Shown: one piece after another, positions 42,976 through 51,676 of the stretch
How positions within the stretch are numbered: position 1 is the first letter of the stretch
Layout of the letters: each line of letters opens with the position of its first letter
Assembly: GCF_900188415.1 (NCBI RefSeq)
Contig: NZ_FZNV01000002.1
Coordinates: 663,339 to 727,338, forward strand
DNA length: 64,000 bases
Reading direction: 5' to 3'
Source of the DNA: Maribacter sedimenticola
GTDB taxonomy: Bacteria; Bacteroidota; Bacteroidia; Flavobacteriales; Flavobacteriaceae
Translations under genes and position numbers: made by a program
The notes under the pieces: model-generated
Seen by the model: only the letters and a program-made list of their open reading frames with translations
Database searches by the model: none
Told to the model about the DNA's origin: nothing

Positions 42976-43707
42976 TTATAATTTGGTAAAAGGGATAATC
43001 ATGGGAACCTTTTTTTGATAATCGATATAGGTTGTACCTAATGCCTTTTTTAGGTCTTTCTCCTCTAGAAATTTAACTGCAATTAGAATATAGCTGGTTG
43101 TTACTACTGCGAATAATAGATGACCTATAGTCATAGTTGGTGTAGCCCAAAAAGCAATTATAAAACCTAGCATAATAGGATGACGTACCAGCCCGTAGAA
43201 ATAGTTGACCTTAAATGAAGGTTCTTTGGTTACCTTGTTTTTAAGATTATCTACGATTTGAGTGAGACCAAACAGTTCAAAATGGCTTATCATAAACGTA
43301 GATAATAAAACGATTAACCAACCCATAAAAAAAACTCCTTGAATAATAGAAGCTAAAACTGCATTATCTACAGACCATAGCACCGTAGTCATTGGCTGCC
43401 ATTGCCAATAAATTAATAGTAACGCCAGACTGGATAAGAGTATATAGGTACTACGCTCTGCTGCTTTGCCTATAATGTTAAACCACCATTTTTTAAATGC
43501 CGGTCTTGCCATAACGCTATGTTGTAAGGCGAAAACACTAAGCAAGCCAATGTTTATTAATAAAGCATTTAGTGTATCTATTTCAACACCGGAGTCTATA
43601 CTTTTTGGCACCCATAAATTATTGACGAAACCTATGGCATACAGAAAAGCAATTAGGAAAATGAAATAAGCTAGAATACCGTAAATAAGGATGATAATTT
43701 TTTTCAT
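42976..43707 (-). CDS. NnrU/MddA-like membrane methyltransferase
   Basis: 243 residues from the ATG at 43707; an earlier ATG at 43737 is possible but adds a non-hydrophobic head. Five to six membrane helices. The C-terminal FYGLVRHPIMLGFIIAFWATPTMTIGHLLFAVVTTSYILIAVKFLEEKDL is the NnrU/isoprenylcysteine methyltransferase-like motif (RHP ... EE.DL), and the layout matches methanethiol S-methyltransferase MddA. MddA makes dimethyl sulphide from methanethiol. Assignment to MddA rather than a NnrU-type protein is from family likeness only. Confidence 0.85.
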   Translation of the reverse strand: MKKIIILIYGILAYFIFLIAFLYAIGFVNNLWVPKSIDSGVEIDTLNALLINIGLLSVFALQHSVMARPAFKKWWFNIIGKAAERSTYILLSSLALLLIYWQWQPMTTVLWSVDNAVLASIIQGVFFMGWLIVLLSTFMISHFELFGLTQIVDNLKNKVTKEPSFKVNYFYGLVRHPIMLGFIIAFWATPTMTIGHLLFAVVTTSYILIAVKFLEEKDLKKALGTTYIDYQKKVPMIIPFTKL

Positions 43708-43825
43708 GACATTGATTGTTTTGGTTTTACCATTCAAATCTAGTCATGCTTATTCATTGCAAATTCTACATTTCAACCAAATACTATAACTTTTCGGTCA
43801 TTAATATAAAAGTCAAATTATGCTT

Positions 43826-44896
43826 TTAAACACTTTTTAAATAATTGGAAGGCAGGATGTTATATTCTTTTTGAAAGCATTTTGTAAAATATGCCGCACT
43901 ATTGAAACCTGTTTCAAATGCTATTTCAGAAATGTTCATATCTTTTTTAATCAAAAGTTTGATAGCCTTGTTCAACCGATGTCTTTGAATTAAATAATTG
44001 GTTGATGTATGTAGTAGACTTTTGGTCTTTCGATATAATTGAGAAGTGCTTAATCCCAAATGCGAACAAAAATCGTCTACACATAAATTGGGATTTTGCC
44101 ATTCGCAATCTAAATAATTCATAACATCGTTTAGAAACTCTTCTTCTTGAAAAAGGAGTATTTTAAATATATCAGGATTTAATCTTTTGTTCTGATTTTC
44201 ACTCTCATATAACTCTTTAACTTCTGTAGTTACAATGATATGCGAATGTTGAATATCTGTTAAACGTTTTGCTGTCTTAATCGTTTCTTCAAAAAAACCA
44301 TGGTTTTTGGTAATTGGAACTCCCGCTCCAATACCAATACGAATTTGCTCTGTACTTTTTGTAGTCAAAACATAATATTCTTTCAATTCTAAAATACCAT
44401 GCAGTGCGTTGGTTGTAGATGTAAAGGATATCAGCAAATATTCTTTATGACTGTCTATCAGTCGGCCCGCATAATTTTCAATGATGTTCTTTATTTTTTC
44501 CAGTACTTCTTTACTCGGAGAGGTTAAGTATTGGCCATCCATAAATTTAAGTGCGGCCAAAATTCGAAAACCAGGATTATTGACAATATTAAGTTCTGTT
44601 TTTTGAGATTTGGATGGGTCCTCAATGCGTCCTAAAAAAGATTCTACAATACTAGTATCTACTTCAATTATAGTGTTGGGCACATCACCATGTGAATTGG
44701 TATGCATTTCTATAATCGCTTCCATATTTGGAGCTTCGACTAAACAAAATGCGGTAGAACGGTCTTCGTCGAACCAATAGCTTAGACCTTTACAGCAATA
44801 TTTATGCTGAACAATTAAATCTTGATTATGCAGATCTGCTACATCCTCTGCGGTTACTCCTTGAGACACATCGTGTCTATCCATGTATATTGGCAT
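43826..44896 (-). CDS. DUF4242 - cyclase homology - AraC fusion regulator
   Basis: 356 residues from the ATG at 44896; the earlier ATG at 45010 adds 38 residues with no domain. Residues 1-90 are a DUF4242 (nickel-binding, SCO4226-like) domain: MPIYMDRHDVS, KYCCKGLSYWFDED, FCLVEAPN, VDTSIVESFLGRI. Residues about 100-250 resemble a class III nucleotide cyclase domain without the catalytic Asp pair: FRILAALKFMDGQ, GRLIDSHKEYLLISFTSTTNAL, RIGIGAGVPI. An AraC HTH closes the protein (CSHLGLSTSQLYRKTKS, SEIAFETGFNSAAYFTKCFQKEY). It lies 118 bp upstream of the MddA-like gene on the same strand. Confidence 0.85.
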   Translation of the reverse strand: MPIYMDRHDVSQGVTAEDVADLHNQDLIVQHKYCCKGLSYWFDEDRSTAFCLVEAPNMEAIIEMHTNSHGDVPNTIIEVDTSIVESFLGRIEDPSKSQKTELNIVNNPGFRILAALKFMDGQYLTSPSKEVLEKIKNIIENYAGRLIDSHKEYLLISFTSTTNALHGILELKEYYVLTTKSTEQIRIGIGAGVPITKNHGFFEETIKTAKRLTDIQHSHIIVTTEVKELYESENQNKRLNPDIFKILLFQEEEFLNDVMNYLDCEWQNPNLCVDDFCSHLGLSTSQLYRKTKSLLHTSTNYLIQRHRLNKAIKLLIKKDMNISEIAFETGFNSAAYFTKCFQKEYNILPSNYLKSV

Positions 44897-45085
44897 GTTG
44901 GTATTTTTTACAAGGTTACTGCTCGTAAAAACCGGAGGATTATGTTTTGTAAGCCTTATAAAAGTAAGTGTTTTATATAGAGAATTGATTGTTAACAGGT
45001 TGTAATTCAATTTTTAACATTAAAATACCCAATACTAGGTATACAGTTATGAAATGAATTCAATTTAGAGCTAAACTAGTAGAAA

Positions 45086-45760
45086 TTACATTTCTTGCAA
45101 CAAAGCTTCAGCATCTGTAATCAATTGTGCTATTGACGCTCGGTTTAAACCATTATATATACCGCGAATATGCTTGTTCTTGTCAATGAGAAGGAAGTTT
45201 TCCGTATGTAAAAAATCATTGATATCCTTGGGGATACCCAAATCATTTTCTACAAAATATTCGTTTCTACCTAAGTTGTAAATTTCAGTTTTATCACCTG
45301 TAACCAAGTGCCATTTAGAATCTATAACTCCGTTCTTTTCAGCATATGTTTTAAGAACAGAAACCGAATCTATGGATGGAGTAACGGAATGTGAAAGAAT
45401 AGCTACTTCCGGATTATCTAAAAAGGCTTCTTGTACCTTGGTCATATTATTGGTCATCTTCAAGCAAATACCTGGGCAACTCGTAAAAAAGAAGTCCGTA
45501 ATGTAAATCTGATCATCAAATGTATTTTGCGTTACCGTATCTCCTAATTGGTTGATCAGCTTAAAATCTGGAATTTTATGGAACTGTTTTTCCTCCTTAA
45601 AATTTGGCGTTATCCAGTAAGGCGTAAATGATTCATCATTGTAATATGGCAAGTGCTCTACCCTACTGGTTTCCGTTACCTGAATGTTTTCCTTTTTCAC
45701 TGCTTCTTTACAACTAGCAAAAATTATAAAAAACAGTATTATTACAATTGACTTATTCAT
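45086..45760 (-). CDS. SCO1/SenC/PrrC-family copper-thioredoxin-like lipoprotein
   Basis: 224 residues from the ATG at 45760 (MNKSIVIILFFIIFASC), with the SPII Cys at 17; the earlier ATG at 45796 is not needed. The copper/redox motif is CPGIC (Cys95 and Cys99) in FFFTSCPGICLKMTNNM, and the third ligand His185 is in FLHTENFLLID. The rest fits the SCO thioredoxin fold. In other organisms SCO proteins load copper into cytochrome oxidase or respond to redox stress. Last gene of the EF-hand/CotH/YHYH/MORN group; the start overlaps the MORN gene by 8 bp. Confidence 0.93.
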   Translation of the reverse strand: MNKSIVIILFFIIFASCKEAVKKENIQVTETSRVEHLPYYNDESFTPYWITPNFKEEKQFHKIPDFKLINQLGDTVTQNTFDDQIYITDFFFTSCPGICLKMTNNMTKVQEAFLDNPEVAILSHSVTPSIDSVSVLKTYAEKNGVIDSKWHLVTGDKTEIYNLGRNEYFVENDLGIPKDINDFLHTENFLLIDKNKHIRGIYNGLNRASIAQLITDAEALLQEM

Positions 45761-46379
45761 CTCTTTTCGCGATTTCATCCCTAACAACAACTTCATCTTC
45801 TAATTGATAACAAGAATTTGCTCTCCGTAATCCAAAAATACGTCCGTTTTTTGCTTCATAGTTTACGTACAAAGTTCCATTTTGCAACCATGCTTTTTGT
45901 AAACCTTCTTCCTTACCATTTAACAATTGTCTTTCTTTTGCCAATTGCCCGTCTGGATACCATTTCTTTTCAACCCCGTTCATATTGCCATTAACGTAAT
46001 TAGCATCTTGCGCTAATTGACCATTTTCCCACCAGCTTTTATAAGAACCTTCAAGTCGATTGTTTTTATAGTGATATGCCACTCGTAAAACTCCGGCTTC
46101 AGACCATTTTTGGGCTTCACCTTCTCTTTTACCTTTTATAAAACCCACCTTTTCTGCCAAAGTACCATTTTCATGTAAGGCTATTGAATAACCATCATAA
46201 GGTGAGTTTTTATAATACCAAGTTCCTTCCAATTGATTTAATGTCAACTCTTCTTTAAATTTAGTTTCTTGCTTAATTTCTATTGGTTTCTCCACCAAAG
46301 TTTTGGGCTCTGTTGTATTCTTACAACCAATTTGAAAAATCAGTATAAAACAAATAATATGGAAATGAACTATTCTCAT
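45753..46379 (-). CDS. MORN-repeat lipoprotein
   Basis: 208 residues, SPII signal with Cys19 (FHIICFILIFQIGC). Residues about 55-190 are repeats of about 22-23 residues of the type GxxxxWYxNGQLAxExxxxNGKxEG: IKGKREGEAQKWSEAG, NNRLEGSYKSWWENGQLAQ, NGNMNGVEKKWYPDGQLAKE, NGKEEGLQKAWLQNGTL. This is the MORN/YwqK-like pattern, a beta-meander. Extracellular or periplasmic; function unknown. 2 bp after the YHYH gene and overlapping the SCO gene by 8 bp, so all three are one transcript. Confidence 0.88.
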   Translation of the reverse strand: MRIVHFHIICFILIFQIGCKNTTEPKTLVEKPIEIKQETKFKEELTLNQLEGTWYYKNSPYDGYSIALHENGTLAEKVGFIKGKREGEAQKWSEAGVLRVAYHYKNNRLEGSYKSWWENGQLAQDANYVNGNMNGVEKKWYPDGQLAKERQLLNGKEEGLQKAWLQNGTLYVNYEAKNGRIFGLRRANSCYQLEDEVVVRDEIAKRDE

Positions 46380-46381
46380 TT

Positions 46382-47161
46382 TTAATATCCTTGATAAGGA
46401 CCTGCAAATGCTAAGTATGATCCTGTTGTTGAATAAACTTCATTTATAATATGGTAATGATATTCTACTTCACCATCAGTGTATTGAGTAGTAGTGGTAT
46501 GTCCGCCAGAAGCATCAAGATCTGAAGGATAATCTCCTGTTGAATTACATTTACGGCCATAGAGAAAAACACCATCTAACAGTATACCTACTAAGTTTTC
46601 ATCATCGTCAGAAAAGGCTATAGGCTCCAGATGGTAATGGTATACGCCCGGACCAATATGCGCCCCAGTCCAGTCCAAACTAGCTGCAGCGGAATCTAGA
46701 GGACCACCTCCTTCTTGATCATTGAAAATAGAAGCACCACTGACCGCAATTCCAATAGTATTAAAATCCGTGGCAACGGTATTTCCTGATAAATTAGGCG
46801 TAGCGTCTACCCTAATGGTTGTTGCATTATTGTTGCTGGACATTATACTTGGTGTCGTTGCTACATCAGGTTCATCACGATAAAGCGTATTACCTTCTCC
46901 CCAGTATACGGTTTCATGGTTGGGCAGTCCCGTGGTTTCAATGACAACTTCAGATCCATCTAAATAGACGGTTACGGCATTGGTATTAAATGCGCCGTAT
47001 GCAGCATGTAGTTCTGTTACAATTGGCTCATCGTCTTCATTTTCTTCCATATCCTCTGTAGTGTCGTCCATACTGTCACTACTACAGGCAATGAACGTAA
47101 TGAACAACATGCCTATAATAAAGGCAAAAGGGGTGATTCTTTTAATTGGATTTTTTTTCAT
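46382..47161 (-). CDS. YHYH-domain lipoprotein
   Basis: 259 residues from the ATG at 47161; the earlier ATG at 47215 adds 18 residues before the signal. SPII Cys26 (FITFIAC) is followed by an acidic Ser/Asp/Glu linker. The domain is defined by two YHYH motifs, GVYHYHLEP (174-177) and VEYHYHII (234-237), with DGVFLYGRKC between them; it is related to the DUF/YHYH family. The His clusters suggest metal binding. Part of the cluster with CotH-like and SCO genes. Confidence 0.88.
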   Translation of the reverse strand: MKKNPIKRITPFAFIIGMLFITFIACSSDSMDDTTEDMEENEDDEPIVTELHAAYGAFNTNAVTVYLDGSEVVIETTGLPNHETVYWGEGNTLYRDEPDVATTPSIMSSNNNATTIRVDATPNLSGNTVATDFNTIGIAVSGASIFNDQEGGGPLDSAAASLDWTGAHIGPGVYHYHLEPIAFSDDDENLVGILLDGVFLYGRKCNSTGDYPSDLDASGGHTTTTQYTDGEVEYHYHIINEVYSTTGSYLAFAGPYQGY

Positions 47162-47243
47162 GCTATTATATTTATAATGTCTATGGTTTGGGGAAAAAGC
47201 TCCATGATTACTCATGAAGCTTTGTCAACTAAACAAAAACAAC

Positions 47244-48725
47244 CTATTGATCAAGATAATTTTGTACTGCTGTATTTCTATTGGCAACATGAGTCTTTAG
47301 CTCGTTGATTGCATTTTGGAAATCCGCACTGGAGTTTAAATAGGTATGCCCTTCGATCTCAGCTGTTGCGTATGGTTCTATCAAGGCCGCATAATTGGTA
47401 TATAATGCTTGCATAGTACTTTCATTGAAAGCATTTTCAATAACTTCTTGCACATATAGGTCATATTGCGCTTTATATGTATCATCGTCATACAAATAAG
47501 AAATCAATGGCCATTGAGCAGCATTTATATCAGAGAAATCCAATTGCGGTGAACCACCTTGTTTGCCTACCTGTAAAGCTTCGTTGTTGTCCCAAGGAAT
47601 CCATGTAAGCTTTCCATTTTCAAGATTATTATATAGATAATAGTTATGAGACATTCTGCCATAGGTATCCCAGTTTTGTATCACCGTATTGGTAGCTAAA
47701 TATTTAAGGAAAACATCCGTATCAAAAACGGCCTCTAGATTTGTTCTCCAAGTTTCTGGATCAGAAGTACGGGTATTGTCGTTCAGGTTGTTCAATAAGG
47801 CGAGAACATCAGAATAATCCGCTTCGTCCTCATTGGTTTTCTTTACATATTCATCCTCATTATAGGAACCTGCGACAAATGTAGCGGCATCACCATCTGG
47901 TTTATATAGGTTACCATCATTGTCATCAAATTGTTCATCAATTACAGTATCGTCAACTTCTTCAACAAGTGTGTATACGCCAAAATATACAGGTCCCTCT
48001 CCATAATCCACATACACGGTATAAAAAGCAGTATGAGACGCTGCAAGGCCAACATTTCTAAAAACATCCGTTGCGACTTTTTCACGTAGCATGGATTTAT
48101 CGTCAAAGTTGTTTTTAAGGCTTAATTTTTTAAAACCGTAAAAACGTTGGTTGTCAATCTGTGGATAGTCGTCCTCGAACTCATCAAAATCCAACTTAAA
48201 GGAGAGTTTAAGGTTACCTGCTTGCCATGCGGACTGTAAGCTGCTATTTCCTTTAAAGCGAACCCCTACCCTGTACCATTCCTTGCCCTCATAAACTACC
48301 TCTGCGGGAACAAAGATTGGGTCTTCATCCGTAGATGATGACGAAACTGGCCCACCAGCGCCACCCGGTCCTTGGGCAGAAGCACCAAAGGATCCATATA
48401 ATGAGGTCATATCCTCAAGCATACTGGTCCAGCGGGCTTCTGTAATGACAATATCCAAACGCTTAACGGTATTGTCCTCAAATACTTCTTCAAAATTGGG
48501 GTCGGCATCCTTACTGTGTGTTTCAGTTGTCCAGTCGGTCGCTGTAAAGTCGGTATCATCCACTTCGGTAGTATCATCCTCCTCTTCCACTTCCCCTTCA
48601 GTAATTTCCTGATCAGCATCCGTAACGGTATCATCATCGCTACAAGCCGTAAAAAATGTAAAGGATAGGCAAATGATAAATGCTTGAAACATACTTTTAG
48701 GGAGATAATTGTTCTGTATGATCAT
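47244..48725 (-). CDS. CotH kinase-like lipoprotein
   Basis: 493 residues, SPII Cys28 (SFTFFTAC) and a long acidic linker (Asp/Glu/Thr-rich, residues 29-72). The CotH domain covers about 85-480: LDIVITEARWTSMLEDM, VRFKGNSSLQS, YFGVYTLVEEVDDTVIDEQF, GNLYKPDGDAATF, and SHNYYLYNNLENGKLTWIPWDNNEAL, with the Asn/Asp pattern of these atypical kinases. Members can phosphorylate secreted proteins; no substrate can be named. 35 bp downstream of the EF-hand gene. Confidence 0.92.
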   Translation of the reverse strand: MIIQNNYLPKSMFQAFIICLSFTFFTACSDDDTVTDADQEITEGEVEEEDDTTEVDDTDFTATDWTTETHSKDADPNFEEVFEDNTVKRLDIVITEARWTSMLEDMTSLYGSFGASAQGPGGAGGPVSSSSTDEDPIFVPAEVVYEGKEWYRVGVRFKGNSSLQSAWQAGNLKLSFKLDFDEFEDDYPQIDNQRFYGFKKLSLKNNFDDKSMLREKVATDVFRNVGLAASHTAFYTVYVDYGEGPVYFGVYTLVEEVDDTVIDEQFDDNDGNLYKPDGDAATFVAGSYNEDEYVKKTNEDEADYSDVLALLNNLNDNTRTSDPETWRTNLEAVFDTDVFLKYLATNTVIQNWDTYGRMSHNYYLYNNLENGKLTWIPWDNNEALQVGKQGGSPQLDFSDINAAQWPLISYLYDDDTYKAQYDLYVQEVIENAFNESTMQALYTNYAALIEPYATAEIEGHTYLNSSADFQNAINELKTHVANRNTAVQNYLDQ

Positions 48726-48760
48726 GTGTTTTATTATTTAAGATTACGTATTGTGTGAAA

Positions 48761-49042
48761 TTAGTTTCTTGGTCTTCCCTTTGGTTTAGGGGCATTTTTC
48801 AGTTCTTCTTCATTTATAAAACCATCCTCATTGGCATCTATCTTATCAAAATCTTTTTGTAAAGGTCCTTTGACCTCGTCTTTGGAAAGTTGTCCGTCTT
48901 CGTCTTTGTCCATTTGTTCCAATAATTCCTTAAATGTAGGTGGCTCTCTACGCTCTCCTTTAGACTGGGCCGTTGCGGCCAAAGTTCCCAAAGCAATCAT
49001 TATGGCAAATAATAATCCTGTTTTTAATGTAGCTCGTTTCAT
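48761..49042 (-). CDS. Exported EF-hand calcium-binding protein
   Basis: 93 residues with a Sec signal (LLFAIMIALGTLAATAQ). Two canonical EF-hand loops: DKDEDGQLSKDE (45-56) and DANEDGFINEEE (69-80), each with Asp at 1, 3, 5 and Glu at 12. The C terminus is basic (KPKGRPRN). First gene of the CotH/YHYH/MORN/SCO group, 190 bp from and divergent to the LytS-type kinase gene. Likely a calcium sensor or cofactor in the periplasm. Confidence 0.9.
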   Translation of the reverse strand: MKRATLKTGLLFAIMIALGTLAATAQSKGERREPPTFKELLEQMDKDEDGQLSKDEVKGPLQKDFDKIDANEDGFINEEELKNAPKPKGRPRN

Positions 49043-49232
49043 ATGTTTTAATTTTAATTATTGATATTTGACTACAAAGGTGTAAGAAACCATAATGCAA
49101 AATGGGCATATTAAGCGTATGCCGACAACCTTTAAGTGAATGGTTGATTTTAAGCCGTGAATACTTTAATAGCGTTGTTTTATAAGCTTGTTTATAGGGA
49201 CGGTTTAAAAAATTATATCTTTTATTTGCAGC

Positions 49233-50303
49233 ATGAAAAGACATAAAAATTTCATTTTTCACGGTGTACTTTGGTTATTGATATGGTCAACCGCTTGGCT
49301 GTTCAATGGAGGGGAATTTGAGTTTGTTAGGCAGAATTGGTTTTCCTTGATCTTCCAAATACTAGCCATTGGCCTGTTGATTTATTTTGCAATACCCCAC
49401 CTTTTACTCAAAAAGAAATATTTATTGTTCTCTATTGCACTGATGGTGACCGTAATTGCAATAACCTTGATATTGACCCAGTTGACCCAAGTACCAACTT
49501 TAGGCCCTGACATGGGTCCTGGTCCTGGTCCTGGTCCAGGACCAGGTATGTCACCTAGAGGAGATATGGGACCGCCAATGGATGTAGTTAGAAGGCCGCC
49601 TTCCAAATTTTTTATAAACCTATTATTAATTTCCATTGCTTGTGTTGTGGCTACCTTGGTCGAGATATTTTTATTTGCGCAACGAAAGGAGGAAGAAATT
49701 ATAAAGAATAAGAATGAAAGCTTACAGACAGAGTTAAAATTGCTGAAATCACAGATAAATCCCCATTTTCTATTTAATTCTTTGAACAATATCTACGCAC
49801 TCTCTGCCATAGATGCAGGCAGAACCCAAGAAAGTATCAGTTATCTTTCCGATATGTTACGGTATGTCCTTTATGAATGTGAACAGGAGATCGTACCACT
49901 ACAAAAGGAAATGGATTATATTGAAAACTACATAAAACTTTTTTCTTTAAAGAGCAGTAAAACGTATCCTATTACCACAAATTTTAATGTAGAGGATCCA
50001 CAGATAAAAATAGTACCTATGTTATTGATACCATTTTTAGAGAACGCGCTAAAACATAGTAACATTGAAAAAATAACAGGTACATTCATACATATATCCT
50101 TGGCGGCCAACAAAAACCAGATACGTTTTGAATTAGAAAATAGTAAGCCAAGGACCCCCTTAATTACCGATTCCGTTGGTGGTATTGGAATTGAAAATGT
50201 CAAGAAAAGATTAGCTATCTTATATCCTAAACGACATCAATTAATTATAGATGATGCGGAACAAACGTTCAAAGTGAATTTAATACTTCAACTACATGCA
50301 TAA
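49233..50303 (+). CDS. LytS-type sensor histidine kinase with a Gly-Pro-rich loop
   Basis: 356 residues. About four transmembrane helices (10-25, 38-56, 62-83, 126-148). Between the third and fourth is a loop with GPDMGPGPGPGPGPGMSP at about 91-107. The kinase core starts at about 160 with coiled coil; the phospho-acceptor is His178 in SQINPHFLFNSLNN (HisKA_7TM/His_kinase family). ATP motifs: LIPFLENALKHS and GGIGIENVKKRL. The stop overlaps the LytTR gene by 8 bp. Divergent from the EF-hand gene, which it probably controls. Confidence 0.93.
   Translation: MKRHKNFIFHGVLWLLIWSTAWLFNGGEFEFVRQNWFSLIFQILAIGLLIYFAIPHLLLKKKYLLFSIALMVTVIAITLILTQLTQVPTLGPDMGPGPGPGPGPGMSPRGDMGPPMDVVRRPPSKFFINLLLISIACVVATLVEIFLFAQRKEEEIIKNKNESLQTELKLLKSQINPHFLFNSLNNIYALSAIDAGRTQESISYLSDMLRYVLYECEQEIVPLQKEMDYIENYIKLFSLKSSKTYPITTNFNVEDPQIKIVPMLLIPFLENALKHSNIEKITGTFIHISLAANKNQIRFELENSKPRTPLITDSVGGIGIENVKKRLAILYPKRHQLIIDDAEQTFKVNLILQLHA
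49514..49546 (+). repeat. Short tandem repeat encoding Gly-Pro
   Basis: Five consecutive hexamers of the type ggtcct (with gga/cca variants) encode a run of Gly-Pro pairs in the kinase loop. Such repeats can gain or lose units by slippage. Confidence 0.75.
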
Positions 50304-50970
50304 AATTAACTGCTTGGTGGTAGATGATGAGGAATTGGCCCGTAGGTTGATTATATCATACATGGATAAGTTAGATTTTTTACATTTGGTTGGATCGGTA
50401 GAAAACCCACTTGATGCCCTTAAAATAATGAAGGAAAAACCTGTGGACCTACTTTTTTTGGATATTCAAATGCCAGAATTAAAAGGAACCTCCTTTGCAA
50501 AAATGGTCGGTCCCACTACTAAAATAATATTTACCACCGCTTATTCAGAATACGCATTGGAAGGTTATGAACTTAATGTCCTGGATTATTTATTGAAACC
50601 CATAACATTTGAGCGATTTTTAACTGCCGTGAACAAACTTAAAAATACCGGTAATGCAACCATTTCGGAATCGTTCACCATTAAATCCGGTTATGATCTT
50701 CATAAGGTTAATTATACGGATATAATCTATGTTGAAAGTGATAGTGAATATGTTACTTTTCATTTGTCCGACAGAAAAATTATAAGTAATCAGCGTTTAA
50801 AGATGGTTGAGCAAGAATTGCCAAACGACCTGTTTATTAGGGTACATAGGTCTTATATTATCAATAAGGATAAGGTAATGGGCCTAAAGGGAAGAGATTT
50901 ATTGCTTAAGGATTTAGTAATACCGGTGAGCGATTCCTATTATGAGCGGGTAAAGAAAGAGGTGTTCTAA
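50296..50970 (+). CDS. LytTR-family response regulator
   Basis: 224 residues. Receiver: VVDDEE at 8-13, phospho-Asp56 (LFLDIQMPELKG), Thr in FTTAYSEYALEGYELNVLDYLLKPI with the Lys. LytTR DNA-binding domain from about 125: FTIKSGYDLHKVNYTDIIYVESDSEYVTFHLSDRKIISNQRLKMVEQELP, FIRVHRSYIINKDKV. Overlaps its kinase gene, so translationally coupled. Likely activates the divergent EF-hand/CotH operon. Confidence 0.95.
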   Translation: MHKINCLVVDDEELARRLIISYMDKLDFLHLVGSVENPLDALKIMKEKPVDLLFLDIQMPELKGTSFAKMVGPTTKIIFTTAYSEYALEGYELNVLDYLLKPITFERFLTAVNKLKNTGNATISESFTIKSGYDLHKVNYTDIIYVESDSEYVTFHLSDRKIISNQRLKMVEQELPNDLFIRVHRSYIINKDKVMGLKGRDLLLKDLVIPVSDSYYERVKKEVF

Positions 50971-51127
50971 ATACCATTACTCATTCCCTTTTTTAGCTGT
51001 AGAAATCTAAATGTCTCTTAGTAAATACATTATGGCATACCTCGTGAAATTGTGAATATCTAATGGTTTTTTTTATGATGGGAACTAAGGCTAACTGCTA
51101 TATTTGCCACCCCTAAAAAAACATGAT

Positions 51128-51676
51128 ATGAGTGCAATTTGGTATGAGTGTAAAGTAAAATATAGAAAATTGGATGAGGCAAGTGGTATGCTAAAGGTCA
51201 AAACAGAACCGTTCTTGGTAGATGCCATTTCCTATACTGAAGCAGAAAGTAGAATAACCCAAGAAATGTCCGCCTATTTAAGTGATAGCGAAGAAATAAA
51301 GATTACGAACATTAAGGTTGCCAATTACGCAGAAATCCATCCGTTTGAAAATTCGGATAGATGGTTTAAGTCCAAGATATCCTTGATCGCCTTTGATGAG
51401 GAGAGTGGCAAGGAACGTAAAACCAATCAATATTTATTGGTTCAGGCAAATGATGTTAAGGAAGCTTATGAGAATACGGTTAGTGTAATGAAGGATACTA
51501 TGGGAGATTATACCATTCCTGCCATTACTGAATCGCCCATTATGGATGTTTTTCCTTATTTTTCAGGTGAAGAAGATGATTTGGAGCGTATTCAAAAATT
51601 TACAGAACTAAAGTATTCGGTGCCTGTACTAGAAGTAGATGATAGTTTGAAGAGTGAAAATGAGGTAACGGTTTAA
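51128..51676 (+). CDS. DUF4494 protein
   Basis: 182 residues from the ATG at 51128 (MSAIWYECKVKYRKLDE). The repeated layout, WYECKVKYRKLDEASGMLKVKTEPFLVDAISYTEAESRI followed by WFKSKISLIAFDEESGKERKTNQYLLVQANDVKEAYENT, is the DUF4494 pattern of two alike halves, each ending in a helix that would pair with a partner. Cytoplasmic and common in Bacteroidota; function unknown. Ends inside the last codons of the convergent AraC gene (4-bp overlap). Confidence 0.85.
   Translation: MSAIWYECKVKYRKLDEASGMLKVKTEPFLVDAISYTEAESRITQEMSAYLSDSEEIKITNIKVANYAEIHPFENSDRWFKSKISLIAFDEESGKERKTNQYLLVQANDVKEAYENTVSVMKDTMGDYTIPAITESPIMDVFPYFSGEEDDLERIQKFTELKYSVPVLEVDDSLKSENEVTV

Noticed and set aside
44897-45010. 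Extended N terminus of the DUF4242-AraC gene
   Set aside because: The DUF4242 domain starts at the ATG at 44896 (MPIYMDRHD); the upstream 38 residues carry no domain.
49382-49789. 135-codon minus-strand frame under the LytS-type kinase gene
   Set aside because: Shadow of the real plus-strand kinase gene; its Gly-Pro run is the reverse reading of the repeat.
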